Shown here: piece after piece, positions 35,967 through 46,599 of the stretch
How the letters are laid out: each line of letters begins with the position of its first letter
Numbering within the stretch: position 1 is the first letter of the stretch
Source: Corallium rubrum
Lineage: Eukaryota; Cnidaria; Anthozoa; Scleralcyonacea; Coralliidae
Direction: 5' to 3'
DNA length: 64,000 nt
NCBI GenBank assembly: GCA_964035015.1
Contig: OZ036002.1
Span: 9,100,643 to 9,164,642 of the forward strand
Translations under genes and position numbers: made by a program
Notes under the pieces: generated by a model
The model's input: only the letters and a program-made list of their open reading frames with translations
Databases searched by the model: none
Told to the model about the DNA's origin: nothing

Positions 35967-38900
35967 ATGGCGACGAGTCACGCCATTTCGGTTGTCAAGA
36001 ACCATTGCTATACAGCACCACGGATTTCCAAGACGGATAGACCGGCAACTGCGACGGAATTTAACCAAGAAGGAAACAAGCATGACTTTGAACAAGAATC
36101 TGAAAATATAATGGACGAAGAAAATAATGTGTTGCCGCGAATGTCAACCCAAACATCAACGGTCGGTCGGCACGCTCGAAGTAAACATGGAGATACGTCA
36201 CTGAATCATGCCAAGGGAGACGTCGTAAATGAAGAAGAGTTTTATCAGAACTTGGTGAAACTAAGAGAGGAACATAAAAAGACTCTGAAACTACTCGAGA
36301 CGAAATATTACGATGAACTACGGAACCAAAACAGTTTTCAATGGCAAGGTTTTTCACATGGTGTTGGCTTAAGACAACAAAATGGTTTTGTGAATGATTC
36401 TACGGACAACTTCGAGCAGTCTTTTGATTCGGTGGCTCATTATCGTCCGCAGAAAAATGGAGATAGGGTTTTACATAAACCTCCTAAGTCACCAGTTGTT
36501 CGGGATGTTGTCAAAGATTTGTCTCACTCAACAATTGCATCTGGTAAAATTATCAGCAATTAGTATTGGTGTAGCCGAAGGGGGTGACCCCCCCAGTGAT
36601 CTCTAAATAAACTGGATGGACCCTTCCCTATGGCCAGCAGTCTAACGTTTTGTGGCAGTCGCTGCCATCTTACGTAGTGGAACATATGACGCATTGCGGC
36701 CTTAAAACTTGTTCCCAACCCCAAAGTTGACTAGCATAAGCAATCTTGATGTCAGCATGGTCAGATAATCCTGGGGGAGGAATATTAAGTACTCTGTGCT
36801 GGGGGAGTTGGAAAAGCCGTAAAGCAAACAACAGGTGCCGGTTCGTTTAGTTTTCACTGTTTAACAACAAGTACAGTCAAAAGATGGCAAGTACACAACA
36901 TGAAATATTGTTAAGGCATTAAGATTACTATAAAAGACTTGAAATTGAATTCTTCATAGATTTTATAGTCTGTTTTTCAGTTTATATTATCATGAAGTTT
37001 CTTCGTTGTCGGCACTGAAGAAAAACAATGAAATTTAAAGGTTTTATAGCTCAGTAACAGAAACAAATACAAGAAATTAACATCTTAAACCTTATTAAGT
37101 ACTTCTTGTGTCCTTACATTTGTTTAAATTTTCTTAAAATAAGTTTTTTTGTCTGTTTTCAATCTTCGAAAGCTATGAACTTCAGTGGCAGCCATCTTGG
37201 GTAGTGGTCACGTCATCATACAACTGGCACCCAAAATCCGGCCTCATGCCCCATACAGTTTATATAGAGATCGGTGGGGTGACCCCCACCCCCCCGACGA
37301 TCACCAAGACTATTCTTATGAAAGGTTTCCCTATAGGTGTGCCTTTGGTTCTCATTTTTACTCCACCATTGCCAGCACCCTACAACAATTCTGTGAACAA
37401 TTTGTAACAATGACATCATTAATCCATTGCTGCCTAGGATGTCTGAGTGTTCTCCCTTTGATGAGTAAAAGCATCTGGTGTTAGACAGAGTGAAAAAATA
37501 AAGAGCCATTTTTGGCCAGCTCAGGCAGGAATGGGTTAATAAGGAAGCTGCCACAAGTTTGTCATTTTAAACAACCTGTGACAGATTTGTTAATCACAAC
37601 AGCTCAATTTTGATGTACGGTGGAATTTGCTTTTCAATTTTGTCAATATGAGTTCAAAGTGGAAAAGAAAAGCCTGCCATGAATCTCAGCATTGAGTCAT
37701 CATTCAAATTCGAAATGAGAGTTTGTACATTAATGCAATATGATCTGACGTTTTCTTGGAAAACATTGTATCCAGACGTGCACACGAGTGAGAGTCTTGA
37801 AAAAGTTTGGGCTAAACTTTTTCAAAATTCTCAGCCATGGCCACCTGTTTCTATCATTCCCTTTTCACCCCCCAACAGTTAACGATGTATAGTAGTGGTA
37901 TAGTATACTACTCCTTGCCAAAGGCACTGTTGCATGAGGAATTTTTCTTGCAACTTTCAACACAATTTTTTCTGAAAAACATATTGCTAGTTGCTGTAGG
38001 TTTTCTGATGTATGCAAGTTGTGAGGATTGTCACACAAGGCAGTGTTTCATGTAAATTGTAATGTTCATCTTGAAGTACCGTAACAGCGCCTTAAATTTG
38101 GCAGTTTTTTTAAAAGACTGATGCAATTCTATGCACTGCTAACTGTTGAGGTTGGGGCGTATACTCAAATTGATCCCGCAAAACATTTAGAAGGCCATAA
38201 TTTTTATTATTTTTATTATGTTAAACTTTCTTGCTTTGTCAGAACGAGACGACGACGAAAGTGAAGACTCAGACGAAGATGAAGATAATTTAGAGCAAAA
38301 CAAAGAACCTGGCAGTCCAGAGTTGTTTTCCAGTTCGTTATTTCCAAAAAGGTCCGCGGCCATCGATATGGTCGAAGACTTGTGGAAAGACTTCTCTGTT
38401 CGGGATTACACTGTGGACGACGAGAGTTTAGTACCAGAGGAACTAAGAAAACCGAAAGAAAAAGAATGGAGTCCAGCTATTACTGTGCCGAAACCATTCA
38501 CAATGACCCTACGTGAAGCGACGAAGGAGAAACGTAAGACGAGATCCATGAAAATGGTCGAAGAAGACCTGGTTTTAAAAAAGTCCATGGAGGAAGCCGA
38601 ATTGAAGAAGAAGTTCAGAGCGCAACCTGTTCCGGCCACGACCTTCTTGCCTTTGTACGATGATATAGTCGAGAAGAATAATCGAAGGAGTGAACACGTT
38701 CGGGAGATAAACAAAGCGATATTAAAAGCGACTGAAAAACCGTTCAATTTTGTCAAACGAGAAGAGGAAAAGAAAGGAAGGAAAGAGGAACAAGAAAAAA
38801 GGGTGGAGAAACACAAGATAAAGGACGAAGTGAAACGGGCTAGTTTCAAAGCCAGGCCACCACCACAACATATGGACGATCTGACTCTTGCTGACAGACT

Positions 38901-41193
38901 GACGGAGCAGGATGAGTATCGAAAAATTCGGAAAAAACTTCGTGCGGCTGACCTCCTGGCGAAGTCTCGTCTTCCTCCCAGCATGGAAGCGCGCGCAAAT
39001 ATTTCACCCGCGGCGAAATCGCGCCAAAAATGTCGGAAAAGTCGTGACGATGCCAAGCTGAAATTTCGACCGAATATCAATACCGACGTGCCTGATTTCG
39101 AGGCTTTGCACTGGGAGTTCGAGAAAGACTTGCGTCGAAAGAAGAAAGAGCGTCAGCCAACTGTGGTGGAACCATTTAATTTGCGCACCGCGCATATTCC
39201 CCGTGGGGAAGGGAGTCTGAGACGGGCGCGGTCCATGGAGAACTTAAGTCAGAGTGTGGATTCCCCAATGCTGACGAGAAAGAGTAGGCCGTTCAGCGCA
39301 AGACTTTCGTCTTCTCAAGATACACTGCCTTTTGGGTAAGAAACTACTTGTGAATTTCTTGTGGGACGATAACACTGGGCATGTTAGTCCTAAGACTAAG
39401 TTCCAATACAACAGTCGCTCTTACAGACAACACATTCAAAAACGAACACTCAAGTCCAACCTTACTCAAATTTAGGGAGGTGTCCCCAAAAGTGTGACCC
39501 TTGAAAATTCGGGTGCACGGGACTCCTGAGAGTTCAAGCGAAGAAAAATAAAGCATCGTATTTCAGTAGATTCAGTAAATTGTAGGAGGCGCTCACTGAT
39601 AAGTACAGTAGCACGTGTTTCTTCGCGCTTGCTTGCGAGGAGAGAGGTGAGATGATCGATGTTGTTGTTTTTGATTTCAGTTGTAGAAAAAATTTATTGT
39701 AGAATCAGAACCAAATAATACCTCAAAACACGGTATTTTGCCAAACTGCCAAGTTCGTACTACTACACCGACTACATCACTATTGAACATATTAAAGTTA
39801 ACAAAACAAACAACTTTTCTTTGCCTGAAATTACTGGTGATCGGCAATTGGGACCCTCCCGATCGACCAAGATTTTTGTTGGGACATCAGCTCAAAAGTT
39901 TGCGGAAGGCTGCTCTAATCTCTATTACAGTCATTTGCAACTCGCTTTTCAGATCTTCGGAAGTTCGTTCGGAAGTTTGCAAGTTCGTTGGGAAGTTCGG
40001 GAAAGTTCGTTTTCAACTACGCATTTGATTGGCTGTTAGGAACCAAGCAACCAATCAAATGCAGAGTTCAAAACGAACTACGGACTTCCGAATGGACTTC
40101 CGAACTTCCGAATAACCTGAATGTCAGGCCTTTATTTGTTCCCGCCTTCCGCTAAACCTATGAAGGCCTGACATTCAGGTTAACTTCCGAACGAACTTCC
40201 GAACGAACTTGCGAAGATTTGGGTGAAAAGTGAGTTACAAGTGACTGTAAGTGAAAGCCAGTTCGCTGATTCTGTCTAACAATCTGACATCGTTGCACTT
40301 GCAGGCGTATACAGGGCTCAAAATAACGTTTCATGCCACGCTGGTCATGGTGACTGGTCAGTCCCCATTTGTGACCGGTCAAAGGCGATTTTTGCGACCC
40401 AAAATAAAATAAAACCCAACAAAAAACAAACAAAAACAAACACAACACAACCCAACACAACACAACACAACACAACACAACACAACACAACACAACACAA
40501 CACAACACAACACAACACAACACAACAACAAAAAACATGTTAAGTATATTCTACGCTATACATATAAGCCAGTATTGATATGAACGTTTGTCATAAAAAG
40601 GAAATGCATGCATAGTTCACTTCAATATATATCAGACATTGTGAAATGGGTCTATACAACAGTATAACAACAATCATTTTAAGTTCCTTCAAGGGAAGTA
40701 ATAAAATTAATTGCAAGTTAATATGACCGGTCAAAATGACCGGCATTATACAAATTTGACCGGTCACATTGGCCGGTCATTGACCGGTGACCGGCCGTTA
40801 TTTTGAGCCCTGGTATATACAAGTCTTTATCGGCCTACCTAATGTTGGCTTACTTAGGTCTATTTAGCGATCTTTAGAATCATCTCCAGAGAAGTGTAGT
40901 ACGTACATCTCATTCAGTTTTGTTCAGTTTTTGCTTATTTTTTTTAAAGAACGACGGAGTCTGTGCGGTTACGTGACAGCGCTCTTAGAAAGAGTTTGGA
41001 ATTGCGTAAACAGCGCGAAAATGAAACCGCTCGAGAAATAAAGGAAAAAAGAAAACGTGAAAAGAAACTTCGATCTCAAGTTTCCGTGAAAGCGATGGCT
41101 AACGATCATTCGTGGCTGCTGAGGAAGACTAGTGAAGAAAAACTCAAAAGTTTCAGGTATGGGTCCATTTATTTCAGATAGACTAAAAGAAAG

Positions 41194-41224
<31 letters not shown>

Positions 41225-41363
41225 TACACACACATACATACATACATACATACATACATACATACATACATACATACATACATACATACATACATACATA
41301 CATACATACATACATACATGCATGCATGCATGCATGCATGCATGCATGCATGCATGCATGCAT

Positions 41364-41430
<67 letters not shown>

Positions 41431-41474
41431 CAAACGGATAGCACAGATGAACAGACAGACCTAAACAAACATTC

Positions 41475-41550
<76 letters not shown>

Positions 41551-41848
41551 GGACACACACACAAACGGACAGCACAGACAAACAGACAGACCTAAACAAA
41601 CATTCGGACAAACAAACAGAAATAACAGACAGGCAAAACAAACAAACAAACAAACAAACAAACAAACAAACAAACAAACAAACAAACAAACAAACGAACG
41701 AACGAACGAACGAACGAACGAACGAACGAACGAACGAACGAACGAACGAACGAACGAACGAACGAACGGACGGACGGACGGACGGACGGACGGACGGACG
41801 GACGGACGGACGGACGGGCGGGTGGGCGGGCGTTCGGACGGACGGACA

Positions 41849-41905
<57 letters not shown>

Positions 41906-42762
41906 ACAGCACAGACAAACAGACAGACCTAAACAAACATTCGGACAAACAAACAAACAAACAAACAAACAAACAAACAAACAAACAAACAAACAAACAA
42001 ACAAACAAACAAACGAACGAACGAACGAACGAACGAACGAACGAACGAACGAACGAACGAACGAACGAACGAACGAACGAACGAACGAACGAACGAACGA
42101 ACGAACGAACGAACGAACGAACGAACGAACGAACGAACGAACGAACGAACGAACGAACGAACGAACGAACGAACGAACGAACGAACGAACGAACGAACGG
42201 ACGGACGGACGGACGGACGGACGGACGGACGGACGGACGGACGGACGGACAGACTGACTGCTCGATCCTGAATCTGACGGAAAGATCTGTGAATACAAGC
42301 GAATGGATGGATGGAAAAGCGAAAACTGGATTGATAGATGGATAGTTGACATCGTTCTTTGACTTTGATTACAGAGAAACTAATCGCGGTCGGAAAGAAG
42401 AATATGAACACGAACTTGCCGAAATGCAGCGCCGTATTGCCCAGAGACCGCTGCTACTTGAACAGGAATCCCAAGCAAACGCCAAGAGGAAAGCAGAGAA
42501 GAAATACACACAGATCTTACTGGACGCGGGAGTGGACGAGCATCTCGTGAGTAAACTGGTAACGAAGGATGGGAGAATAATTGATGATAACGACAGCTGT
42601 GACGAGGGAGGTGTTGATTTTGAGGATGACGAAGACTTGAGCGAAAGCCGTGAGTATCCTACGACGCAACAAAATGGTGGTACAGTTGGCCGGGATTCTT
42701 TGTCCGACCGGGAAAGTGAGGAAGACAATAACTCTGAAGCGGAGTCCGTAGATGAATACTAG
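35967..42762 (+). CDS. FAM161: FAM161-family (UPF0564) ciliary/centrosomal protein, complete
   Basis: Microtubule-associated protein of centrioles, basal bodies and the connecting cilium; human FAM161A is a retinitis pigmentosa gene. Exons: 35967-36543, 38243-39335, 40950-41156, 42375-42762; total 2265 nt, 754 aa. The ATG context is AACATGG. Exon 1 has a coiled-coil-like stretch FYQNLVKLREEHKKTLKLLE. Exon 2 opens with an acidic patch (DDDESEDSDEDEDN), then the UPF0564 region from about residue 270: ITVPKPFTMTLREA, KKKFRAQPVPATTFLPLYDD, EKPFNFVKREEEKK, FKARPPPQ. Exons 3-4 continue with a charged helix and EMQRRIAQRPLLLEQESQAN. The tail is acidic and ends AESVDEY. Vertebrates have FAM161A and FAM161B; the text resembles A more, but this may predate the duplication. 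Intron 3 holds about 1 kb of microsatellite. Confidence 0.92.
36585..37290. repeat. inverted-terminal element in FAM161 intron 1
   Basis: Left GGGTGACCCCCCCAGTGATC then TCTAAATAAACTG; right CAGTTTATATAGAGATCGGT then GGGGTGACCCCC. A related fragment is at 16130-16320. Confidence 0.65.
37419..37539. repeat. TTAA MITE with TCTGGYGTTAGACAGAG core
   Basis: Bounded by TTAATCCATTGCTGCC and GGCAGGAATGGGTTAA. Same core as solitary or decayed copies near 10.25, 26.8, 28.57, 43.85, 53.2, 53.35 and 59.65 kb. Confidence 0.7.
39925..40245. repeat. GAAGTTCG-rich foldback
   Basis: The left arm repeats GGAAGTTCG, the right arm CGAACTTCC, with an inner pair ACCTGAATGTCAGGCCTT / AAGGCCTGACATTCAGGT. FAM161 intron 2. 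Confidence 0.7.
40312..40812. mobile_element. CAGGG-ended DNA element with 5-bp TSD (GTATA), copy 2
   Basis: Ends CAGGGCTCAAAATAACG and CGTTATTTTGAGCCCTG are perfect 17-bp inverted repeats with direct GTATA at 40307-40311 and 40813-40817. Subterminal GACCGGTCA palindromes; internal (CACAA)n at 40438-40525. FAM161 intron 2. Confidence 0.85.
41191..42253. repeat. compound tetranucleotide microsatellite, about 1 kb
   Basis: Ordered blocks: AC, ATAC, ATGC, AGAC, AAAC, AACG, GGAC, then AC, AAAC, AACG, GGAC again, with shared interrupters such as CGGACAGCACAGACAAACAG. Fills FAM161 intron 3 up to 120 bp from the last exon. Open frames of up to 389 codons here are artefacts. Confidence 0.97.
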
Positions 42763-43037
42763 TGATATAATTAGAATGCGGGTGCGGGATTTGTCGAGTA
42801 CAAGCTGTTGCTGTATGGCATACGGCATATGATCCACTATTACACCTATGATATGATGTCATATCATACCATATAATTTAATATCATATCATATACCATA
42901 CCATATCATACCATATATCATATCATACCATATATATATACTGAAGATGGCATGAGTTTTGCCAAAACATGTCTACAGTTAAAAAATTTGTCGTATATTT
43001 GAAGTTTATCATAGCTTTGGTGCTTGTAAGAACATAT

Positions 43038-43105
<68 letters not shown>

Positions 43106-43362
43106 CAAAGACTCAACAGGTTTGATTGGACATTTCTATTACTATTTACTGTTTCGTGCCACACGTATTGTGTGGTACTCTTCAGATAAAATGGTCTAAA
43201 TTAGATTAGACCATTTTATCTGAAGAGTACCACACAATACGTGTGGCACGAAACTAAATAGTAATAAAAATGTCTAATCAAGCCTGTTGAGTCTTTGAAC
43301 TTTAACTATAGTATGCTCTGGATTCCCATCGAGCACTCTGCCAAAGGTTTTTACAACATCTT

Positions 43363-43430
<68 letters not shown>
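43038..43430. repeat. (TA)n tracts around a perfect-type palindrome
   Basis: (TA)n at 43040-43101 and 43370-43428. Between them 43102-43301 is an inverted repeat with about 96-bp arms starting AGTTCAAAGACTCAACAGG and ending CCTGTTGAGTCTTTGAACT; centre AATTAGAT. Confidence 0.85.
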
Positions 43431-43432
<2 letters not shown>

Positions 43433-44164
43433 CGTATCTTATATAATATCATTTCATATCATATCATGTGTCATGCTTATATCATATCCTACACTTATTT
43501 TCTTCAAATTAACTAAATCTGTCATTAACGTTATTCATGGGATGTCCGTTGAAACGAAAGTTGTATATTAATATAGCGTTAGTAGTGAAAGTAATTTATG
43601 ATGTAGTAATATTTATTTGATAGGCTTTCCTTATTGTACATAGAACTATTGATTAAAATGACGTCTGCTTAATCCTTCATTTCTTTTGATCTGCGTATAA
43701 AAATGTATTGCATCGTGTTTCTCAAAAGGGTAGGGCCACATGGGCCAAAGGAGTTTAAAAGCCCAGCTTAAAATCTCCTAAAGGTGAAGTTTTATAATTT
43801 TTGTGACTCATTCAATTATATTCTTCTTAACTCTTTGTCTACCGTATCGTTCGTTTTCGAACGAAGCAGACGTATTTTACTGTGTCTAACGCCAGACGAT
43901 TTTACTCTGTCTAAAGGCGGATTTCCAGTCATTGCACAAGATGGTTCGCAGCTCGCTGCGAGTATTTGCATCTATTTAAAAAGGACTCATGGCCAGTGGC
44001 GTGCTGGCCTTTGTTCGTCAGGGGAGGCCAACAGTGAATTTGGCGCCCCCAGCCCGCAAGTTTCCATGCATCTTTGTAAGCATCATATCTGAGTTCGAAA
44101 AGACGAAAGTTGAGCCCATGAGCATAGCAATGAGTGTATACTACATGACTAAATAGTGTAATAA

Positions 44165-44504
44165 AAGTAGCGTGCTGCGTAGGCAGTGTAGAAACAACAA
44201 TCGAAATATAGTAAGGTTAGATATACTGCCGAAACAGAGAACGTAGGAGTCTTACGTTTCGAGCGAAGGCCCTTCGTTTCTCTCTGACGAAGGGCCTTCG
44301 CACAGAGAACGTAGGAGTCTAACGTTTCGAGCGAAGGCCCTTCGTTTCTCTCTGACGAAGGGCCTTCGCACAGAGAACGTAGGAGTCTAACGTTTCGAGC
44401 GAAGGCCCTTCGTTTCTCTCTGACGAAGGGCCTTCGCTCGAAACGTTAGACTCTGTTCTCTGTTTCGGCAGTATATCTATAACCTTACTATATTTCGATT
44501 GTTT
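44165..44504. repeat. foldback MITE nested in the hAT element, copy 2
   Basis: Same family as 16639-16848: GTAGCGTGCTGCGTAGGCAG, then TAAGGTTAGATATACTGCCG and its complement at the right. The inner hairpin AACGTTTCGAGCGAAGGCCC is tandemly triplicated with a period of about 66 bp. Confidence 0.8.
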
Positions 44505-44733
44505 ATACTACATGACTGCCGAATAGCAACCACTCATATTTGAAGCCCCATCCTACGTCTGTGCAAGTACCTTACCAAAGGTGACACCTTCAGACTTTAA
44601 TGCCTCTACAACAGTCGTATAGAACTTTTGCTTGGCTACTGATCGCTGTCCAACCGTTACCACGAGTGCTTCATGCTGCGCGTGCGGTTCCCATTGCTAA
44701 TAACTTTCTTCGTGCAGTTTCTTCGTGTTCTTG

Positions 44734-45490
44734 TTACCCCAAGCATGAAGCAATAGTTATCTCTTGCAAGAAAAGAACCTCTGCGACGTTTGCATGAGCT
44801 GCTGACATCTCGTGGTTATCAACAACGCTGTGTTGTTTCTTCCAATTGGAAACCCGGCAAACACTAGCAAACGTAAAGGCGTTTCCTTGATTTGCGCGTG
44901 TTAACTCGCCCCGTGATAATGCATCTGTGAACAGGAGACGAGGTACACAAAACGGGCTATCCGCGCTCAATGAATAGGAAATCCATTTCCGTCTTGTATC
45001 GTCATCGTGAAAAAATACTTGCTGTGAACAATATCTGAAACGTTCGCCAAACTGCTTGTTTCTCAACTCTAATGTCGACTGACTTGGTTGGCAAGGCTCC
45101 ATTTTTTTAAAGTAATTTTACTTTATCTTCTGTGCTTAGCTTTAAGTCAACAAGTGATGCAGGATCGGATGTTCCACTGACTTTATCAACAACGGTTCTT
45201 GGATTCGACAATCGACAGTTCCCTGTGACATTTCTCATGCCAGTGGCTTAATTGGTTCCTCGACATCATCTTGTTCTTGCAGTGTCGTCTCTGCCGTTTC
45301 TTCAACCTCGCGCAAGTTCTCAACATCCTGATCCTTGCAGAATTCTTGATGAACTAGATTTACTCTCACGAGTCTCATTTTTGTGTTGGAAGTACTTTAG
45401 CATGAAAGAACTAAGCTGCTTGTCCTCATGTTGCCTAGCTTTCTTTGCTTTTCTGGATTCAGCTCTGGACTTTTGTCGTTTGTCGGGCAT
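44734..45490 (-). pseudogene. hAT/ZMYM-type transposase N-terminal relic (TTF-type finger)
   Basis: Starts near 45490 with MPDKRQKSRAESRKAKKARQ, a basic N-terminus, breaks at a stop after ILQGSGC, and resumes at 45102 in an open stretch to 44734. That stretch has PCQPSQ, RRKWISYSLSADSPFC, RLLFTDALSRGE and FASVCRVSNWKKQHSVVDNH, matching TTF-type zinc-finger regions of hAT transposases (ZMYM1-like). The usual CxxC pair reads CVPR, so a zinc ligand is lost. The catalytic domain is absent. Confidence 0.75.
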
Positions 45491-46395
45491 ATCTACAGGC
45501 TATAGTAGCATAATGCAGATGATCAGATTAGGAGAATTGAAAATAAGTGGGGTTTTTATTGTAAGTTGAAAGGTTTTGGATTTGATTTTCAAATGTAAAT
45601 TTTGCCCCAGCGAGCGAGGCTGAAGCCATCGAACAACACAGTATACCTATTGCCTAATTTGGCTAGCAAGCCACAAATGACAAATGTGCCAAGCTAGCTC
45701 AACTCCGATGCTCTATTCAGCGATTGCGTGTGACAACTAACAGCAATGCAATACGGCAATAGTCGTGGCTCGTAGGTACATGACCAAATACCGACTAACT
45801 TTGGGGCAATTTTGGCGCCCCCTTTCAGTTTTGGCGCCCCCTAAAAAATCTTCACTGGGGGGGGGGGCATGACCCCCCGGCCCCCCCTGCCAGCACGCCA
45901 CTGCTCATGGCAAAAAAACAGGCACTCGTAGTGAAAGAGTTAAGATATTACATTATCCGCCTGATCTTAGTCAATCGAGAAATGGTCTAGAAACTCAGCG
46001 AAAGTTTCTTTTTCTCGATCTTTAAGTGCTGTTACACGATGCGATTTTTCTTGCAACTTGAAACAAATTTACATGTGGCAAAAAACATCGCAAGTTGCAG
46101 GGAGGGTGTTACACGTTCAGCAACTTGCGATTTTTGTTGTAAGTTGCGCTGTGACTGATGAATGATGATATAATACTGCTTGCATTGCTTCGCCAAATGA
46201 CCTAAAAGTCCTAAAATCCTCAGAAATTAGCATGCGTATAACCCCAGTGTTGCTTTTCTCTTGTTTATTTCGTATTTTTATGTCAAAACCCCGCTATGGA
46301 TTATATGGGACTTTTGGGAACTTAATAAAAGTCCACAAAGAGCCCGAATAGTGTGGTCGTATATATCGTGATTACCGTCATCAAACTGTTACGGC

Positions 46396-46577
46396 ATGGG
46401 CGTTCACACGACACCGGTTAGTGTTCCGTTTTCATTTCATGCCGTCAAGGAACCCGTCTTCATTTTCTGCCGTTTTCATGTCGTTTTTGTGCCAGTATCA
46501 TGTAAACACAAGGCCTAAACGGCATGATTTTGTTCCGTTTTCAAATTGTACCGGCATCGTGTGAACGGGATCTTATA
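46396..46577. repeat. inverted-repeat MITE, copy 2
   Basis: Ends GGGCGTTCACACGACACCGG and CCGGCATCGTGTGAACGGGA; internal GTATCATGTAAACACAAGGC is identical to the copy at 32824. Confidence 0.75.
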
Positions 46578-46599
46578 TAGCGAACGTGTTGATGACGTG

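Larger units (their letters stand above)
43994..45903 (-). mobile_element. defective hAT transposon, 8-bp TSD CTCATGGC
   Basis: Inverted ends CAGTGGCGTGCTGGC / GCCAGCACGCCACTG with perfect 8-bp direct repeats CTCATGGC (43986-43993 and 45904-45911), the hAT hallmark. It carries a broken minus-strand transposase N-terminal region and a nested MITE at 44165-44504. At 1.9 kb it is too short for an intact hAT transposase gene. Confidence 0.9.

Noticed and set aside
35884-36111. Alternative plus-strand frame overlapping FAM161 exon 1
   Set aside because: Only the frame starting at 35967 continues in phase into the conserved exon 2.
38406-39080. 224-codon minus-strand open frame
   Set aside because: Antisense shadow of the conserved FAM161 exon 2.
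41183-42352. 389-codon open frame of SVRP/SFVR/CLFV repeats
   Set aside because: Stop-free only because tetranucleotide repeats have no stop in that frame; lies in a FAM161 intron on the opposite strand.
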